A DNA stretch of 64,000 bases from Roseibium aestuarii (lineage in GTDB: Bacteria > Pseudomonadota > Alphaproteobacteria > Rhizobiales > Stappiaceae): NCBI RefSeq assembly GCF_008477545.1, contig NZ_VORA01000001.1:1939193-2003192 (forward strand), written 5' to 3'. The notes under the pieces were generated by a model. That model had not been told where the DNA came from, made no database searches, and saw only the letters and a program-made list of their open reading frames with translations. Shown here piece by piece: positions 35,552-44,184 of this stretch. Position 1 is the stretch's first letter; each line of letters begins with the position of its first letter. The position numbers were made by a program, and so were the translations under genes.

Positions 35552-35609
35552 GGACGGTTTGAAGTCCAGGGCGAGAGTAGAATAGCGCAAACGCCACAGG
35601 AGGCAATAC

Positions 35610-38600
35610 ATGCGCGCTGCCCGCGACACCTTCGATGCCATCGACGCCCTCAAGCTGACCGACGAAACCGCCCTGCTGCGCCAGCTGGCCGCGCAGGCCA
35701 ACCTGACCGCGAGCGATCGCAGCGCCATCGTCGGTGCCGCCGCCGATCTCGTGCGCCGCATCCGCAAGGACGACAGCCTGGGCCTGATGGAGGTCTTCCT
35801 CGCCGAATACGGCCTGTCGACGGAAGAAGGCATCGCGCTCATGTGTCTGGCCGAAGCGCTGCTGCGCGTGCCCGATGCGGCCACCATCGACGACCTGATC
35901 GAGGACAAGATCGTGCCGCACGACTGGTCCGCTCACCGGGGACACTCCCGCTCGGCGCTGGTCAACAGCTCGACCATCGGCCTCGCCCTCACCTCCAAGG
36001 TTCTGGACGGCGAGAAGCCCGGCCTCACCGGTATCGTCCGTGGTGCCGTGAAGCGTCTGGGAGAGCCGGTGATCCGCGCCGCCGTCGCCCAGGGCATGCG
36101 AGAGATGGGCCGCCAGTTCGTGCTTGGCGAGACCATCCAGAAGGCCATGGAACGCGCCACCCGCCAGGAGGCCAAGGGCTTCACCTATTCCTATGACATG
36201 CTGGGCGAGGCCGCCATGACCCGGGCCGCCGCCGAGTTCTACAAGAAGAGCTATTCCGACACGATCGCGGCGCTGACGCCCGCCTGCACCCGCCCCGACA
36301 TGCGCGACAATCCGGGCGTCTCGGTCAAGCTCTCCGCCCTGCATCCGCGCTACGAGGTCGCCCAGGAAGAGCGGGTTCTGGCGGAGCTCGTGCCCGTGCT
36401 GCGCGATCTGGCCCTGCAGGCCAAGGCCGCCAACATGAACCTGAACGTGGATGCGGAGGAGGCCGACCGGCTGGTCCTGTCGCTTCAGGTGATGGAGCGG
36501 GTTCTGGAGGATGAGGGGCTCGCGGGCTGGGACGGCTTCGGCGTGGTGGTCCAGGCCTATTCGCGCCGGGCCGGTGCTGTACTCGACTGGCTCCACGAAA
36601 CCGCCACCCGCCTCGACCGGCGCATCACCGTGCGCCTCGTCAAGGGCGCCTATTGGGATGCGGAGGTCAAGCATGCGCAGGTGGAAGGCCTGCCCGACTT
36701 CCCCGTCTTCACCCGCAAGGCCTATTCGGACGTGAGCTACATTGCCAATGCGCGCAAGCTGCTGGCCATGACCGACCGGATCTATCCGCAATTCGCCACC
36801 CACAACGCTCACACCATGGCCGCGGTTCTGCATCTGGCCCGCGACCTGCCGAAGGACTGCTTCGAGTTCCAGCGCCTGCATGGGATGGGCGAGAAGCTGC
36901 ATGAATTCGTCAAGGGCGACAACGGCACCCGCTGCCGCATCTATGCGCCTGTGGGCGCCCATCGCGACCTGCTGGCCTACCTGGTCCGCCGGCTTCTGGA
37001 AAACGGGGCCAACTCCTCCTTCGTCAACCAGATCGTGGACGAGCGCATCGCGCCCGAGAAAGTCGTCGCCTGCCCGCTGACGGAAGCCGAGGCTCTCGGC
37101 TTCCAGCCGAGCCCGATCCTCGCCAAGGGGCCGGGCCTCTTCGGAGCCGCGCGCCGCAACTCCCAGGGCCACGACCTGTCCAGCCGCATCACGCTGGCCG
37201 AAGTCGACGAGGCACGCCGGCGCACCCGGCCGGATCTCGCCCTCTCCAGCATCGCCGGGCGCCTCAGTGGCACCGTAACCGCGTCGGCACACAACCCGGC
37301 AACGGGTGCCACCATCGGCACCGTGAAGATCGCCTCGCCCGAGGATGTCGACGCCGCCCTTGCCGCCGCACGCCCCTGGGATGCGCCGGTGGAAGAGCGG
37401 GCGCGCATCCTGAATGCGGCAGCCGATCTCTACGAGGCCGAAACCGCGACCTTCTTCGCCCTTCTGGCGGCAGAAGCCGGCAAGACCCTCGCCGATTGCG
37501 TCGGCGAGGTGCGCGAGGCCGTCGACTTCCTGCGCTACTACGCAGCCAATGCGGCAGACCATGAACCGGCGGCGCCGCAAGGCATCTTCACCTGCATCAG
37601 CCCCTGGAACTTCCCGCTGGCCATCTTCTCCGGCCAGATCGCAGCCGCCCTTGCGGCCGGAAACGGAGTGCTGGCGAAGCCCGCCGAACAGACGCCGCTG
37701 ATTGCGACCCATGCGGTCTCCCTGCTCCACCGGGCCGGTGTTCCGGCGCAAGCCCTGCAGCTTCTGATCGGATCCGGCGCCACCGTCGGCGCAGCCCTCA
37801 CCAGCGACCCGCGCGTCAACGGCGTGGCCTTCACCGGTTCCACGGCGACCGCCCAGCGCATCCGCCGGGCGATGGCGGCCAACATGGCGCCGGATGCCCC
37901 GCTGATCGCCGAAACCGGCGGGCTCAACGCCATGATCGTCGACAGCACCGCCCTGCCCGAACAGGCCGCCCGCGATGTCGTGTCCTCCGCCTTCCAATCG
38001 GCAGGTCAACGCTGCTCGGCCCTGCGCTGCCTTTATGTGCAGGAAGACATCGCCCCGGCCTTCATCGAGATGCTTCAGGGCGTGATGGATGAACTGGTGC
38101 TCGGCGATCCGGCCTTGCTCACCACCGATATCGGTCCGGTGATCGATGACGCGGCGGCCAAGACCATCCGCGACCACATCGCGGTGGCGAGGGCCGAGGG
38201 GCGTCTCGTGAAGCAGCTCGACGCTCCCGCCACCGGCACTTTCGTCGGCCCCGCCCTGATCCGGGTCAGCGGCATTGCCGATCTGAAGCGCGAGATCTTC
38301 GGTCCGGTGCTGCATGTGGCAACCTTCCGCGCCGAACAGCTGGATGACGTGGTGGCGGCCATCAACGCCACCGGCTACGGCCTGACCTTTGGCCTTCACA
38401 CCCGCATCACCTCCCGCGTCAAGGCGGTGAGCGAGAAGATGCACGTCGGCAACGTCTATGTGAACCGCAACCAGATCGGCGCCATCGTCGGCAGCCAGCC
38501 CTTCGGCGGCGAAGGCCTGTCCGGAACGGGTCCGAAGGCGGGTGGCCCGGCCTATCTGTCCCGCTTCAAGGCCCACCCGGTCGAGAGCGGACTGGCGGAG

Positions 38601-39086
38601 ATGACGGCAGCCAGCGACCGCGCGGCAGATCTCGTCGAACTGCGCAAGCTGCTGGCGACAGCCGATGCGGAGCGCCCGGTGATCAGCGAGGACCTGCCCG
38701 GGCCCACCGGTGAAAGCAACCGCCTGTCGCGGATCGCCCGCAAGCCGGTGCTCTGCCTCGGCCCCGGAGAGGCGGCCGCCAACCGCCAGCGCGACCTGAT
38801 CGTCGCCATGGGCGGCAATGCGGTGGCCGAGGGAGGTCGCCTCGCGCCTCAGGACCTGATCGGACTGGACGGCTTCTCGGCCGTGGTCTGGTGGGGCGAT
38901 GAAACGCAGGCCCGCGCCTATGCCCAGGCGCTGTCCGAAAGGGACGGTCCCATCCTGCCGCTGATCGCCGGTCAGCCGGACACGGGTCATATCTTCCACG
39001 AGCGCCACGTCTGCATCGACACCACCGCAGCCGGCGGCAACGCGGCCCTGCTGGCCCAGTCGGCCCAGATCGCCGGCAAGGCCTGA
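35610..39086 (+). CDS. putA: Bifunctional proline dehydrogenase / P5C dehydrogenase PutA
   Basis: 1158 aa. Oxidises proline to glutamate in two steps with FAD and then NAD+. The FAD-binding PRODH domain spans about 70-440 (SVKLSALHPRYE, VKGAYWDAEVKHAQ, the DYL-like YLVRRLLENGANSSF). The ALDH domain spans about 540-1000 (SPWNFPLAIFSGQ, FTGSTATAQ, nucleophile C802 in GQRCSALRC), followed by a shorter C-terminal ALDH-like region. There is no N-terminal RHH DNA-binding domain: the protein begins MRAARDTFDAIDALK after CAGGAGG. Regulation is left to PutR. Confidence 0.95.
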   Translation: MRAARDTFDAIDALKLTDETALLRQLAAQANLTASDRSAIVGAAADLVRRIRKDDSLGLMEVFLAEYGLSTEEGIALMCLAEALLRVPDAATIDDLIEDKIVPHDWSAHRGHSRSALVNSSTIGLALTSKVLDGEKPGLTGIVRGAVKRLGEPVIRAAVAQGMREMGRQFVLGETIQKAMERATRQEAKGFTYSYDMLGEAAMTRAAAEFYKKSYSDTIAALTPACTRPDMRDNPGVSVKLSALHPRYEVAQEERVLAELVPVLRDLALQAKAANMNLNVDAEEADRLVLSLQVMERVLEDEGLAGWDGFGVVVQAYSRRAGAVLDWLHETATRLDRRITVRLVKGAYWDAEVKHAQVEGLPDFPVFTRKAYSDVSYIANARKLLAMTDRIYPQFATHNAHTMAAVLHLARDLPKDCFEFQRLHGMGEKLHEFVKGDNGTRCRIYAPVGAHRDLLAYLVRRLLENGANSSFVNQIVDERIAPEKVVACPLTEAEALGFQPSPILAKGPGLFGAARRNSQGHDLSSRITLAEVDEARRRTRPDLALSSIAGRLSGTVTASAHNPATGATIGTVKIASPEDVDAALAAARPWDAPVEERARILNAAADLYEAETATFFALLAAEAGKTLADCVGEVREAVDFLRYYAANAADHEPAAPQGIFTCISPWNFPLAIFSGQIAAALAAGNGVLAKPAEQTPLIATHAVSLLHRAGVPAQALQLLIGSGATVGAALTSDPRVNGVAFTGSTATAQRIRRAMAANMAPDAPLIAETGGLNAMIVDSTALPEQAARDVVSSAFQSAGQRCSALRCLYVQEDIAPAFIEMLQGVMDELVLGDPALLTTDIGPVIDDAAAKTIRDHIAVARAEGRLVKQLDAPATGTFVGPALIRVSGIADLKREIFGPVLHVATFRAEQLDDVVAAINATGYGLTFGLHTRITSRVKAVSEKMHVGNVYVNRNQIGAIVGSQPFGGEGLSGTGPKAGGPAYLSRFKAHPVESGLAEMTAASDRAADLVELRKLLATADAERPVISEDLPGPTGESNRLSRIARKPVLCLGPGEAAANRQRDLIVAMGGNAVAEGGRLAPQDLIGLDGFSAVVWWGDETQARAYAQALSERDGPILPLIAGQPDTGHIFHERHVCIDTTAAGGNAALLAQSAQIAGKA

Positions 39087-39123
39087 CCGTCGCGCCCTGC
39101 GGGAACCCAGAATGAAGAATGCG

Positions 39124-39152
39124 AAAACCGGACTGGAAAAGTCCGGTTTTTT
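39124..39152 (+). terminator. Terminator downstream of putA
   Basis: AAAACCGGAC-TGGAAAA-GTCCGGTTTT followed by further T. A 10-bp stem with a T6 run, 38 bases after the stop. Confidence 0.9.
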
Positions 39153-39174
39153 GCGTTAGAGCGCGAGACACGCT

Positions 39175-40122
39175 TTGCCCCTGCGGCAAGTGCCCATCGT
39201 CTCCGACTTCCCAGCGAATGTGCCGCTCGTGACCTTTCATCCCAACATGAACAGCCGCATCTCCGGCGTCACCGTGCTGGAGGAGCTGCGCTGCCGGGCC
39301 TGGCCGGGGGTCATTGCCGACGTGTGGAATGTCTCCTGTGCGGAAGGCGCGGAAGGCCACTATGTGTCTCGTGCGCCCCGGCTCTTCATGATGCTGGAAG
39401 GCGACGCCGATCTGCGCCTCAACCTGCGCAGCACAGACAGCGGGCCGGAACATGCGCTGTCTCCCGAGAGGCCGCTATGCTTCATCCCGGCCGAAATGCC
39501 AATCTGGTCGCGCATTTCTCCGGGAGGGACGATGCGCCATCTCGATCTGCATCTGGACATGGCCTCCCTGTCGGAGCGGCTCGCCGGACGTCTGGACCGG
39601 GTGTCCCTGAACGAGGCTCTGCAGGCTCCGCAATTCTCCCTGACCGATCCGCGTCTTCTGCAAGTCGCCCGGCTCATCGGCCGGGAGACCGCCGATCCAG
39701 ACGGGCTGGACGATCTTTATGGCGAGAGCCTGGTGACGGCACTTGTCACCCTTCTGGCCCGTCCGAGGCCCGCCGCCCGGGCCCAGCGCGGCAAGCTGCC
39801 TGCCCGCCATCTGCGCAAGGTGATGGACCATATCTCCGAGAATGTGGCGCGCAGCATCTCGCTGAAGGAACTGGCGGATCTGGTGGGCCTGTCGCCCTCC
39901 TATTTCTCCGAGGCCTTCAAGCAGTCCACCGGTCTTCCGCCCCACCGCTGGCAGATGGCCCGCCGGGTGCAGGAGGCCAAGCGGCTTCTGCGCGACCAGC
40001 GCCTGAGCCCCACCGAGGCCGCCCTCGCCGCGGGCTTTGCCGACCAGGCCCATTTCACCCGAGTGTTCCGCCGCTTCGAGGGCACGACGCCCGGCGCCTG
40101 GCTGCGCAGCCTCGACGGCTGA
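39175..40122 (+). CDS. AraC-family regulator of the siderophore receptor
   Basis: 315 aa from a TTG at 39175; an ATG at 39247 is an alternative and neither has a good Shine-Dalgarno. The C-terminal double-HTH domain (about 215-312) shows ISLKELADLVGLSPSYFSEAFKQ and LSPTEAALAAGFADQAHFTRVFRRFEGTTPGAWL. The N-terminal part is a ligand-sensing domain. Regulators of this type upstream of TonB-dependent receptors (PchR/AlcR-like) use an incoming ferric siderophore as inducer. The receptor starts 163 bases downstream. Confidence 0.87.
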   Translation: MPLRQVPIVSDFPANVPLVTFHPNMNSRISGVTVLEELRCRAWPGVIADVWNVSCAEGAEGHYVSRAPRLFMMLEGDADLRLNLRSTDSGPEHALSPERPLCFIPAEMPIWSRISPGGTMRHLDLHLDMASLSERLAGRLDRVSLNEALQAPQFSLTDPRLLQVARLIGRETADPDGLDDLYGESLVTALVTLLARPRPAARAQRGKLPARHLRKVMDHISENVARSISLKELADLVGLSPSYFSEAFKQSTGLPPHRWQMARRVQEAKRLLRDQRLSPTEAALAAGFADQAHFTRVFRRFEGTTPGAWLRSLDG

Positions 40123-40228
40123 ACACACGCGGACCGGAACATTTGCCGGAATTTCGTTCAAGAGACCGAAGAAACGAACAAGCCCCGACGGAAAACCTGA
40201 CTTAATGACTCCGAATTATCTTCATCAC

Positions 40229-40251
40229 CCTTCCGGCCCTTATCCGGAAGG
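40229..40251 (+). promoter_or_regulatory. Hairpin in the leader of the TonB-dependent receptor
   Basis: CCTTCCGG-CCCTTAT-CCGGAAGG, an 8-bp perfect stem 34 bases before the receptor ATG. It could be an operator dyad or an mRNA leader structure. Confidence 0.35.
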
Positions 40252-40285
40252 CCACTCTCCCAGACAGACTTCGGGGCATGACACA

Positions 40286-42409
40286 ATGACGAGGGGCATT
40301 CTCGCCGCGGCCTTCCTGGCCAGCACCGCGCTCACAGGCCATTCCGCCTTCGCTCAGGACACCACCACCCGCCTGGAGCAGGTGACCGTGGAAACGGCTC
40401 CCGGCGACGAAGCCGCAACCGGCGCCGTGGAAGGCTATGTCGCCGACGCCACCCTGACCGGATCGAAAACCGCAACCCCGCTCAACGAGATCCCCCAGTC
40501 GGTCTCCGTCGTCGGCGCGGCTGAATTCCGCGAGCGCGGCGCGACCAAGGCTGATGAGGCCCTGCGCTACACCGCCGGCGTCTTCGCCCAGCCCTACGGC
40601 GCCGACAGCGACACGGACTGGATCTTCATCCGCGGCTTCGACGCCACCCAGACCGGCGTCTATCTCGACGGCATGCCGCTTTTCTTCAACGGCTATGGCT
40701 CCACCCTGGTCGATCCCTTCACGCTGGAACGCATCGAGGTGCTGAAGGGCGCGGCCTCCGTGCTCTATGGTGGCTCCAATCCGGGCGGTCTGGTCAATTA
40801 CGTGTCGAAAGTGGCCAACGGCAAGCGCATCCGCTCGGTCGAGACCGGCGTCAGCACCGCCGATGAAGGCACCGCCTGGACCGCCTTCGACATCGGTGAT
40901 GCGATCAACGACGTCGCCTCCTACCGGGTGACCGGACATCTGGAAGGCCAGAAGCAGGACGACGGCTTCGACGACAACTTCAAGGGCGTCATCTCCCCGA
41001 GCCTGCGGCTCGACCTGAACGACAGCACGAAGCTCACCCTTCTGGGCAATTACACCGCCGTCGACGAGACCCATATCGCCGGCACCTGGCTGCCCTATGA
41101 AGGCACCGTGACCCGCGCCGCCTTCGGCCGCATCGATCCGGACTTCAACGGCAGCGAACCGGGCTCGGACTATTACACCCGCACCCAGTTTTCCTTCGGC
41201 TATGACCTGCAGCACGCCTTCGACAATGGCTGGTCCCTGGACCACAAGTCGCGCTTCACCCACGTCAATGTCGGCGAGCAGCAGGTGCTGGGCTACGGCT
41301 ATTACGCCAGCGCCACCGAGCTTGGACGCGGCACCTTCAAGGAACGCACCAGCGCCGACACTTTCGTCAGCGACACCAGCCTGACCGGAACGCTGGCGAC
41401 CGGCGCCCTGGACCACACCCTGCTGGCCGGCACCGACTACAAGTTCTACCGCAACCGCAGCGCCTCCGGTTATGGCTCTGCCGGCGCCATCGACGTGCTG
41501 AACCCGGTCTATGGCGCCGCCGGCGAGACCTATGCGGTCGGCGCCGACACGGTCCTCGAGCAGCATCAGCTCGGCGCCTATGCGCAGGATCAGATCCGCT
41601 TCGGCGGCGGCTTCATCGCCACCTTCAACGGCCGCTATGATCAGGTCTGGACCGACAACAACGGCACCACCTCCACCGATGGCGCCCTGTCCGGCCGCGC
41701 CGGCCTCGCCTATGAATTCGCCAACGGCCTGACGCCTTATGTCAGCGTGGCGAGCTTCTTCAACCCGCAGATCGGCACCACCTTTGCCGGCGATGCCTTC
41801 GAGCCGGAAACCGGCGTCCAGTACGAGGCCGGACTGAAGTACCAGCCGACCTTCATGAACGCCCTCATCACCGCCTCGGTCTTCGATCTGACCCGCCAGA
41901 ACGTCCAGACCGACGACCCGGTCAATGCCTGGCAGAAGATCCAGACCGGCGAAGTCCGCTCCCGCGGCATCGAGCTGGAAGCCAAGGGCGAGATCCTCGA
42001 CAACCTGACGGCGACCGCAGCGTTCACCGCCTACAATCTGGAGATCACCAAGGACACGGTGGCGGCCAATGTGGGCAAGGTTCCGCTTGCGGCGCCCGAG
42101 GTCCAGGGCGCGCTCTGGCTGGAATACGGCTTCGACGAGACGCTCTTCGGCGGCGCCCTCGACGGTGTCTCCATCGGTGGCGGCCTGCGCTATGTCGGCA
42201 AGACCTTCGCCGACAATGCCAACCTCTACGAAGTGCCGGACGTGACGCTGGTGGATGCCCATCTGGGCTATTCCCGCGACAACTGGGGCGTCGATCTCAA
42301 CGTCACCAACCTTGCCGACACCACCTATGTGGCCGCCTGCAACACCTCCGCCTACTGCTACTACGGCGAGGGCCGCACCGTGATGCTGCGCGCCCGCGCC
42401 ACCTGGTAA
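40286..42409 (+). CDS. TonB-dependent siderophore receptor
   Basis: Outer-membrane receptor of 707 aa. Signal peptide MTRGILAAAFLASTALTGHS with cleavage after AFA. The plug domain shows LNEIPQSVSVVG, ADEALRYTAGVFAQPYG, FIRGFDATQTGVYLDG and VLKGAASVLYGGSNPGGLVNYVSK, typical of FhuA/FpvA-like siderophore receptors. The beta-barrel ends in an aromatic residue (MLRARATW). An upstream in-frame ATG (40205) would add 27 residues before the signal peptide and is less likely. Genes for the matching ABC importer follow at 24 bases. The substrate is probably a hydroxamate-type ferric siderophore, judged from the FhuB-like permease. Confidence 0.93.
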   Translation: MTRGILAAAFLASTALTGHSAFAQDTTTRLEQVTVETAPGDEAATGAVEGYVADATLTGSKTATPLNEIPQSVSVVGAAEFRERGATKADEALRYTAGVFAQPYGADSDTDWIFIRGFDATQTGVYLDGMPLFFNGYGSTLVDPFTLERIEVLKGAASVLYGGSNPGGLVNYVSKVANGKRIRSVETGVSTADEGTAWTAFDIGDAINDVASYRVTGHLEGQKQDDGFDDNFKGVISPSLRLDLNDSTKLTLLGNYTAVDETHIAGTWLPYEGTVTRAAFGRIDPDFNGSEPGSDYYTRTQFSFGYDLQHAFDNGWSLDHKSRFTHVNVGEQQVLGYGYYASATELGRGTFKERTSADTFVSDTSLTGTLATGALDHTLLAGTDYKFYRNRSASGYGSAGAIDVLNPVYGAAGETYAVGADTVLEQHQLGAYAQDQIRFGGGFIATFNGRYDQVWTDNNGTTSTDGALSGRAGLAYEFANGLTPYVSVASFFNPQIGTTFAGDAFEPETGVQYEAGLKYQPTFMNALITASVFDLTRQNVQTDDPVNAWQKIQTGEVRSRGIELEAKGEILDNLTATAAFTAYNLEITKDTVAANVGKVPLAAPEVQGALWLEYGFDETLFGGALDGVSIGGGLRYVGKTFADNANLYEVPDVTLVDAHLGYSRDNWGVDLNVTNLADTTYVAACNTSAYCYYGEGRTVMLRARATW

Positions 42410-42433
42410 CCCGAACAGGAACAGGGACATCCC

Positions 42434-43249
42434 ATGACCACAGCCAGCGGCCCGGTCGCCAGCCTCACGGACCGGGAGCCCCTGTTCCAGCTCGACGGCA
42501 TCAGCCTTGAACGTCAGGGGCGGGAGATCCTTCCGCCCCTCACCCTTTCCCTCGAGGCCGGCAGGGTTCACGCCCTCATCGGCCTGAACGGATCGGGCAA
42601 GTCCACGCTTCTGAACATTCTGGCTCGCCAGATCCGGCCGGATGCGGGCAGCCTCCACTTTCTCGGGCAGCGCCTGACGGACTATGGCGGGCGCGAGCTG
42701 GCCCGGCTGCTCGCCTACATGCCCCAGTTTCCGCCGTCCTCCGATGGCATGCGCGTCCGCGATCTGGTGGCCCTCGGCCGCTTCGCCTGGCACGGCACGC
42801 TTGGCCGCTTCAGCCACCGCGACCGGGACAAGGTGGAGGACGCACTTGCCGCGACCGGCCTGACCGCCATGGCAGACCGCGTGGTCGACAGCCTCTCCGG
42901 CGGGGAGCGTCAGCGCGCCTGGCTCGCCATGATGATCGCCCAGGACACCCGCTGCCTTCTGCTCGATGAACCGACCTCCGCGCTCGATATTCCCCATCAG
43001 GTGGACATGCTCGAATTGCTGCGCGATCTGGCCCGCAGCCGCGACATGAGCGCCGTCGTCGTGCTGCACGACATCAACATGGCCGCCCGGGTTGCCGACC
43101 GCATCGTCGCCCTTGAGGCGGGGCGCGTGATTGCCAATGGCACCCCCGACGCGGTGATGCGGGCGGACGTGCTCAGCCGCATCTACCGGGTGGAGATGCA
43201 CACAATGCCCCACCCGGCGAGCGGCAAGCCGATCGGGTTCCCCGCATGA
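42434..43249 (+). CDS. Ferric-siderophore ABC transporter ATPase (FhuC/FecE-like)
   Basis: 271 aa. Walker A GLNGSGKS at 50-57, signature LSGGERQRAW, Walker B CLLLDEPTSALD and switch His in VLHDINMAARVADR. The MPQFPPSSDGMRVRDLVALGRF stretch is typical of the FhuC/FecE family. It overlaps the binding protein gene by four bases (ATGA). It forms one importer with the binding protein and the double permease downstream. Confidence 0.92.
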   Translation: MTTASGPVASLTDREPLFQLDGISLERQGREILPPLTLSLEAGRVHALIGLNGSGKSTLLNILARQIRPDAGSLHFLGQRLTDYGGRELARLLAYMPQFPPSSDGMRVRDLVALGRFAWHGTLGRFSHRDRDKVEDALAATGLTAMADRVVDSLSGGERQRAWLAMMIAQDTRCLLLDEPTSALDIPHQVDMLELLRDLARSRDMSAVVVLHDINMAARVADRIVALEAGRVIANGTPDAVMRADVLSRIYRVEMHTMPHPASGKPIGFPA

Positions 43250-44184
43250 CAGCCGCAGATCCTGACCGCCGCGCGGTTCTGGCCGGCCTGACGGGTGTCC
43301 TTGTCAGCGCCGTGGGCGGAAACCTGGCGCTGCTCGCGGGCGCGGCCCATAACCGGGCGATCGCCGCGCCGGCCAGACCGGATAACAGCCCCTGCCTCGC
43401 CATTCTCGACTGGGCCCTGCTGGAAACCGTCGTCGCGCTCGACGTGCCCGTCCTGCTTGCCGCCGAACTGCGCCAGTACCGCCGCCTGCCCATCGGACAC
43501 GACCTTCCCGCCGACACCCTCGACATGGGCCTGCGCGGCGCGCCCAATCTGGAACTTCTGCAGGCCCAGTCCCCCGATCTCATCCTGATTTCCGGCTTCT
43601 ACGAAGCCATGCGGCCGCAGCTCGAACGCATCGCCCCCGTCCTCTCCCTTGCAACCTATACTCCCGACCGCCCGGCTCTGGATCTGGCGCGCGACGCTGT
43701 GACCCGCCTTGGCGCGCTGCTTGACCGGGAAACTCAGGCCCAGGAGCTCCTGTCCGCCCTCGACCACGCGCTTGACGCGGGACGGCAGAAGCTCTCAGAT
43801 CGGCCGGAGCGCCCCGCCATCGCGGTCAACCTGGGGGACGCGCGGCATCTGCGGGTCTTCGGACCGGAAAGCCTTGTCGGCGGCGTGCTTGCAGGCCTCG
43901 GCCGTCCGGGGGCCTGGGAAGGCCCCACCAGCTACTCGGCATCGGCCCCGGTGCCCGTCACCGCGCTCGCCCGGATGCCCGAGGCAGACGTCATCGTGGT
44001 CGGCCCGACGCCGGAGGATCTTCGGGCCGCACTCGCCCGCAACCCCGTCTGGCAGGCCCTGCCTCAGGTTCGGGAAGGCCGGATCGTCTGGACCGGCGAT
44101 CACAACCACTATGGCGGCGTGCCGACCGCCTTGCGCCTTGCTGCGGAGATCACCGACGGGCTGGAGGGGCTCGGCCATGACTGA
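43246..44184 (+). CDS. Siderophore-binding periplasmic protein (FhuD-like)
   Basis: 312 aa. The N-terminus DRRAVLAGLTGVLVSAVGG contains twin arginines and resembles a Tat signal, with cleavage after AIAAP or nearby. The mature part has the class III binding-protein layout: LDWALLETVVALDVPVLLAA, SPDLILISGFYE, a long connecting helix, then VFGPESLVGGVLAGLG and EADVIVVGPTPEDL. The order ATPase-FhuD-FhuB is like E. coli fhuCDB. It overlaps the permease gene by eight bases. Confidence 0.9.
   Translation: MTAADPDRRAVLAGLTGVLVSAVGGNLALLAGAAHNRAIAAPARPDNSPCLAILDWALLETVVALDVPVLLAAELRQYRRLPIGHDLPADTLDMGLRGAPNLELLQAQSPDLILISGFYEAMRPQLERIAPVLSLATYTPDRPALDLARDAVTRLGALLDRETQAQELLSALDHALDAGRQKLSDRPERPAIAVNLGDARHLRVFGPESLVGGVLAGLGRPGAWEGPTSYSASAPVPVTALARMPEADVIVVGPTPEDLRAALARNPVWQALPQVREGRIVWTGDHNHYGGVPTALRLAAEITDGLEGLGHD

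Noticed and set aside
35520..39008. Very long minus-strand open frame (1162 codons) opposite putA
   Set aside because: It is the antisense shadow of putA: the plus-strand protein has intact PRODH and ALDH motifs, while the minus frame is a His/Gly/Arg-rich sequence without domains.
40202..43213. Minus-strand frame of 1003 codons opposite the siderophore receptor and ATPase
   Set aside because: GC-rich antisense artefact over clearly coding plus-strand genes.
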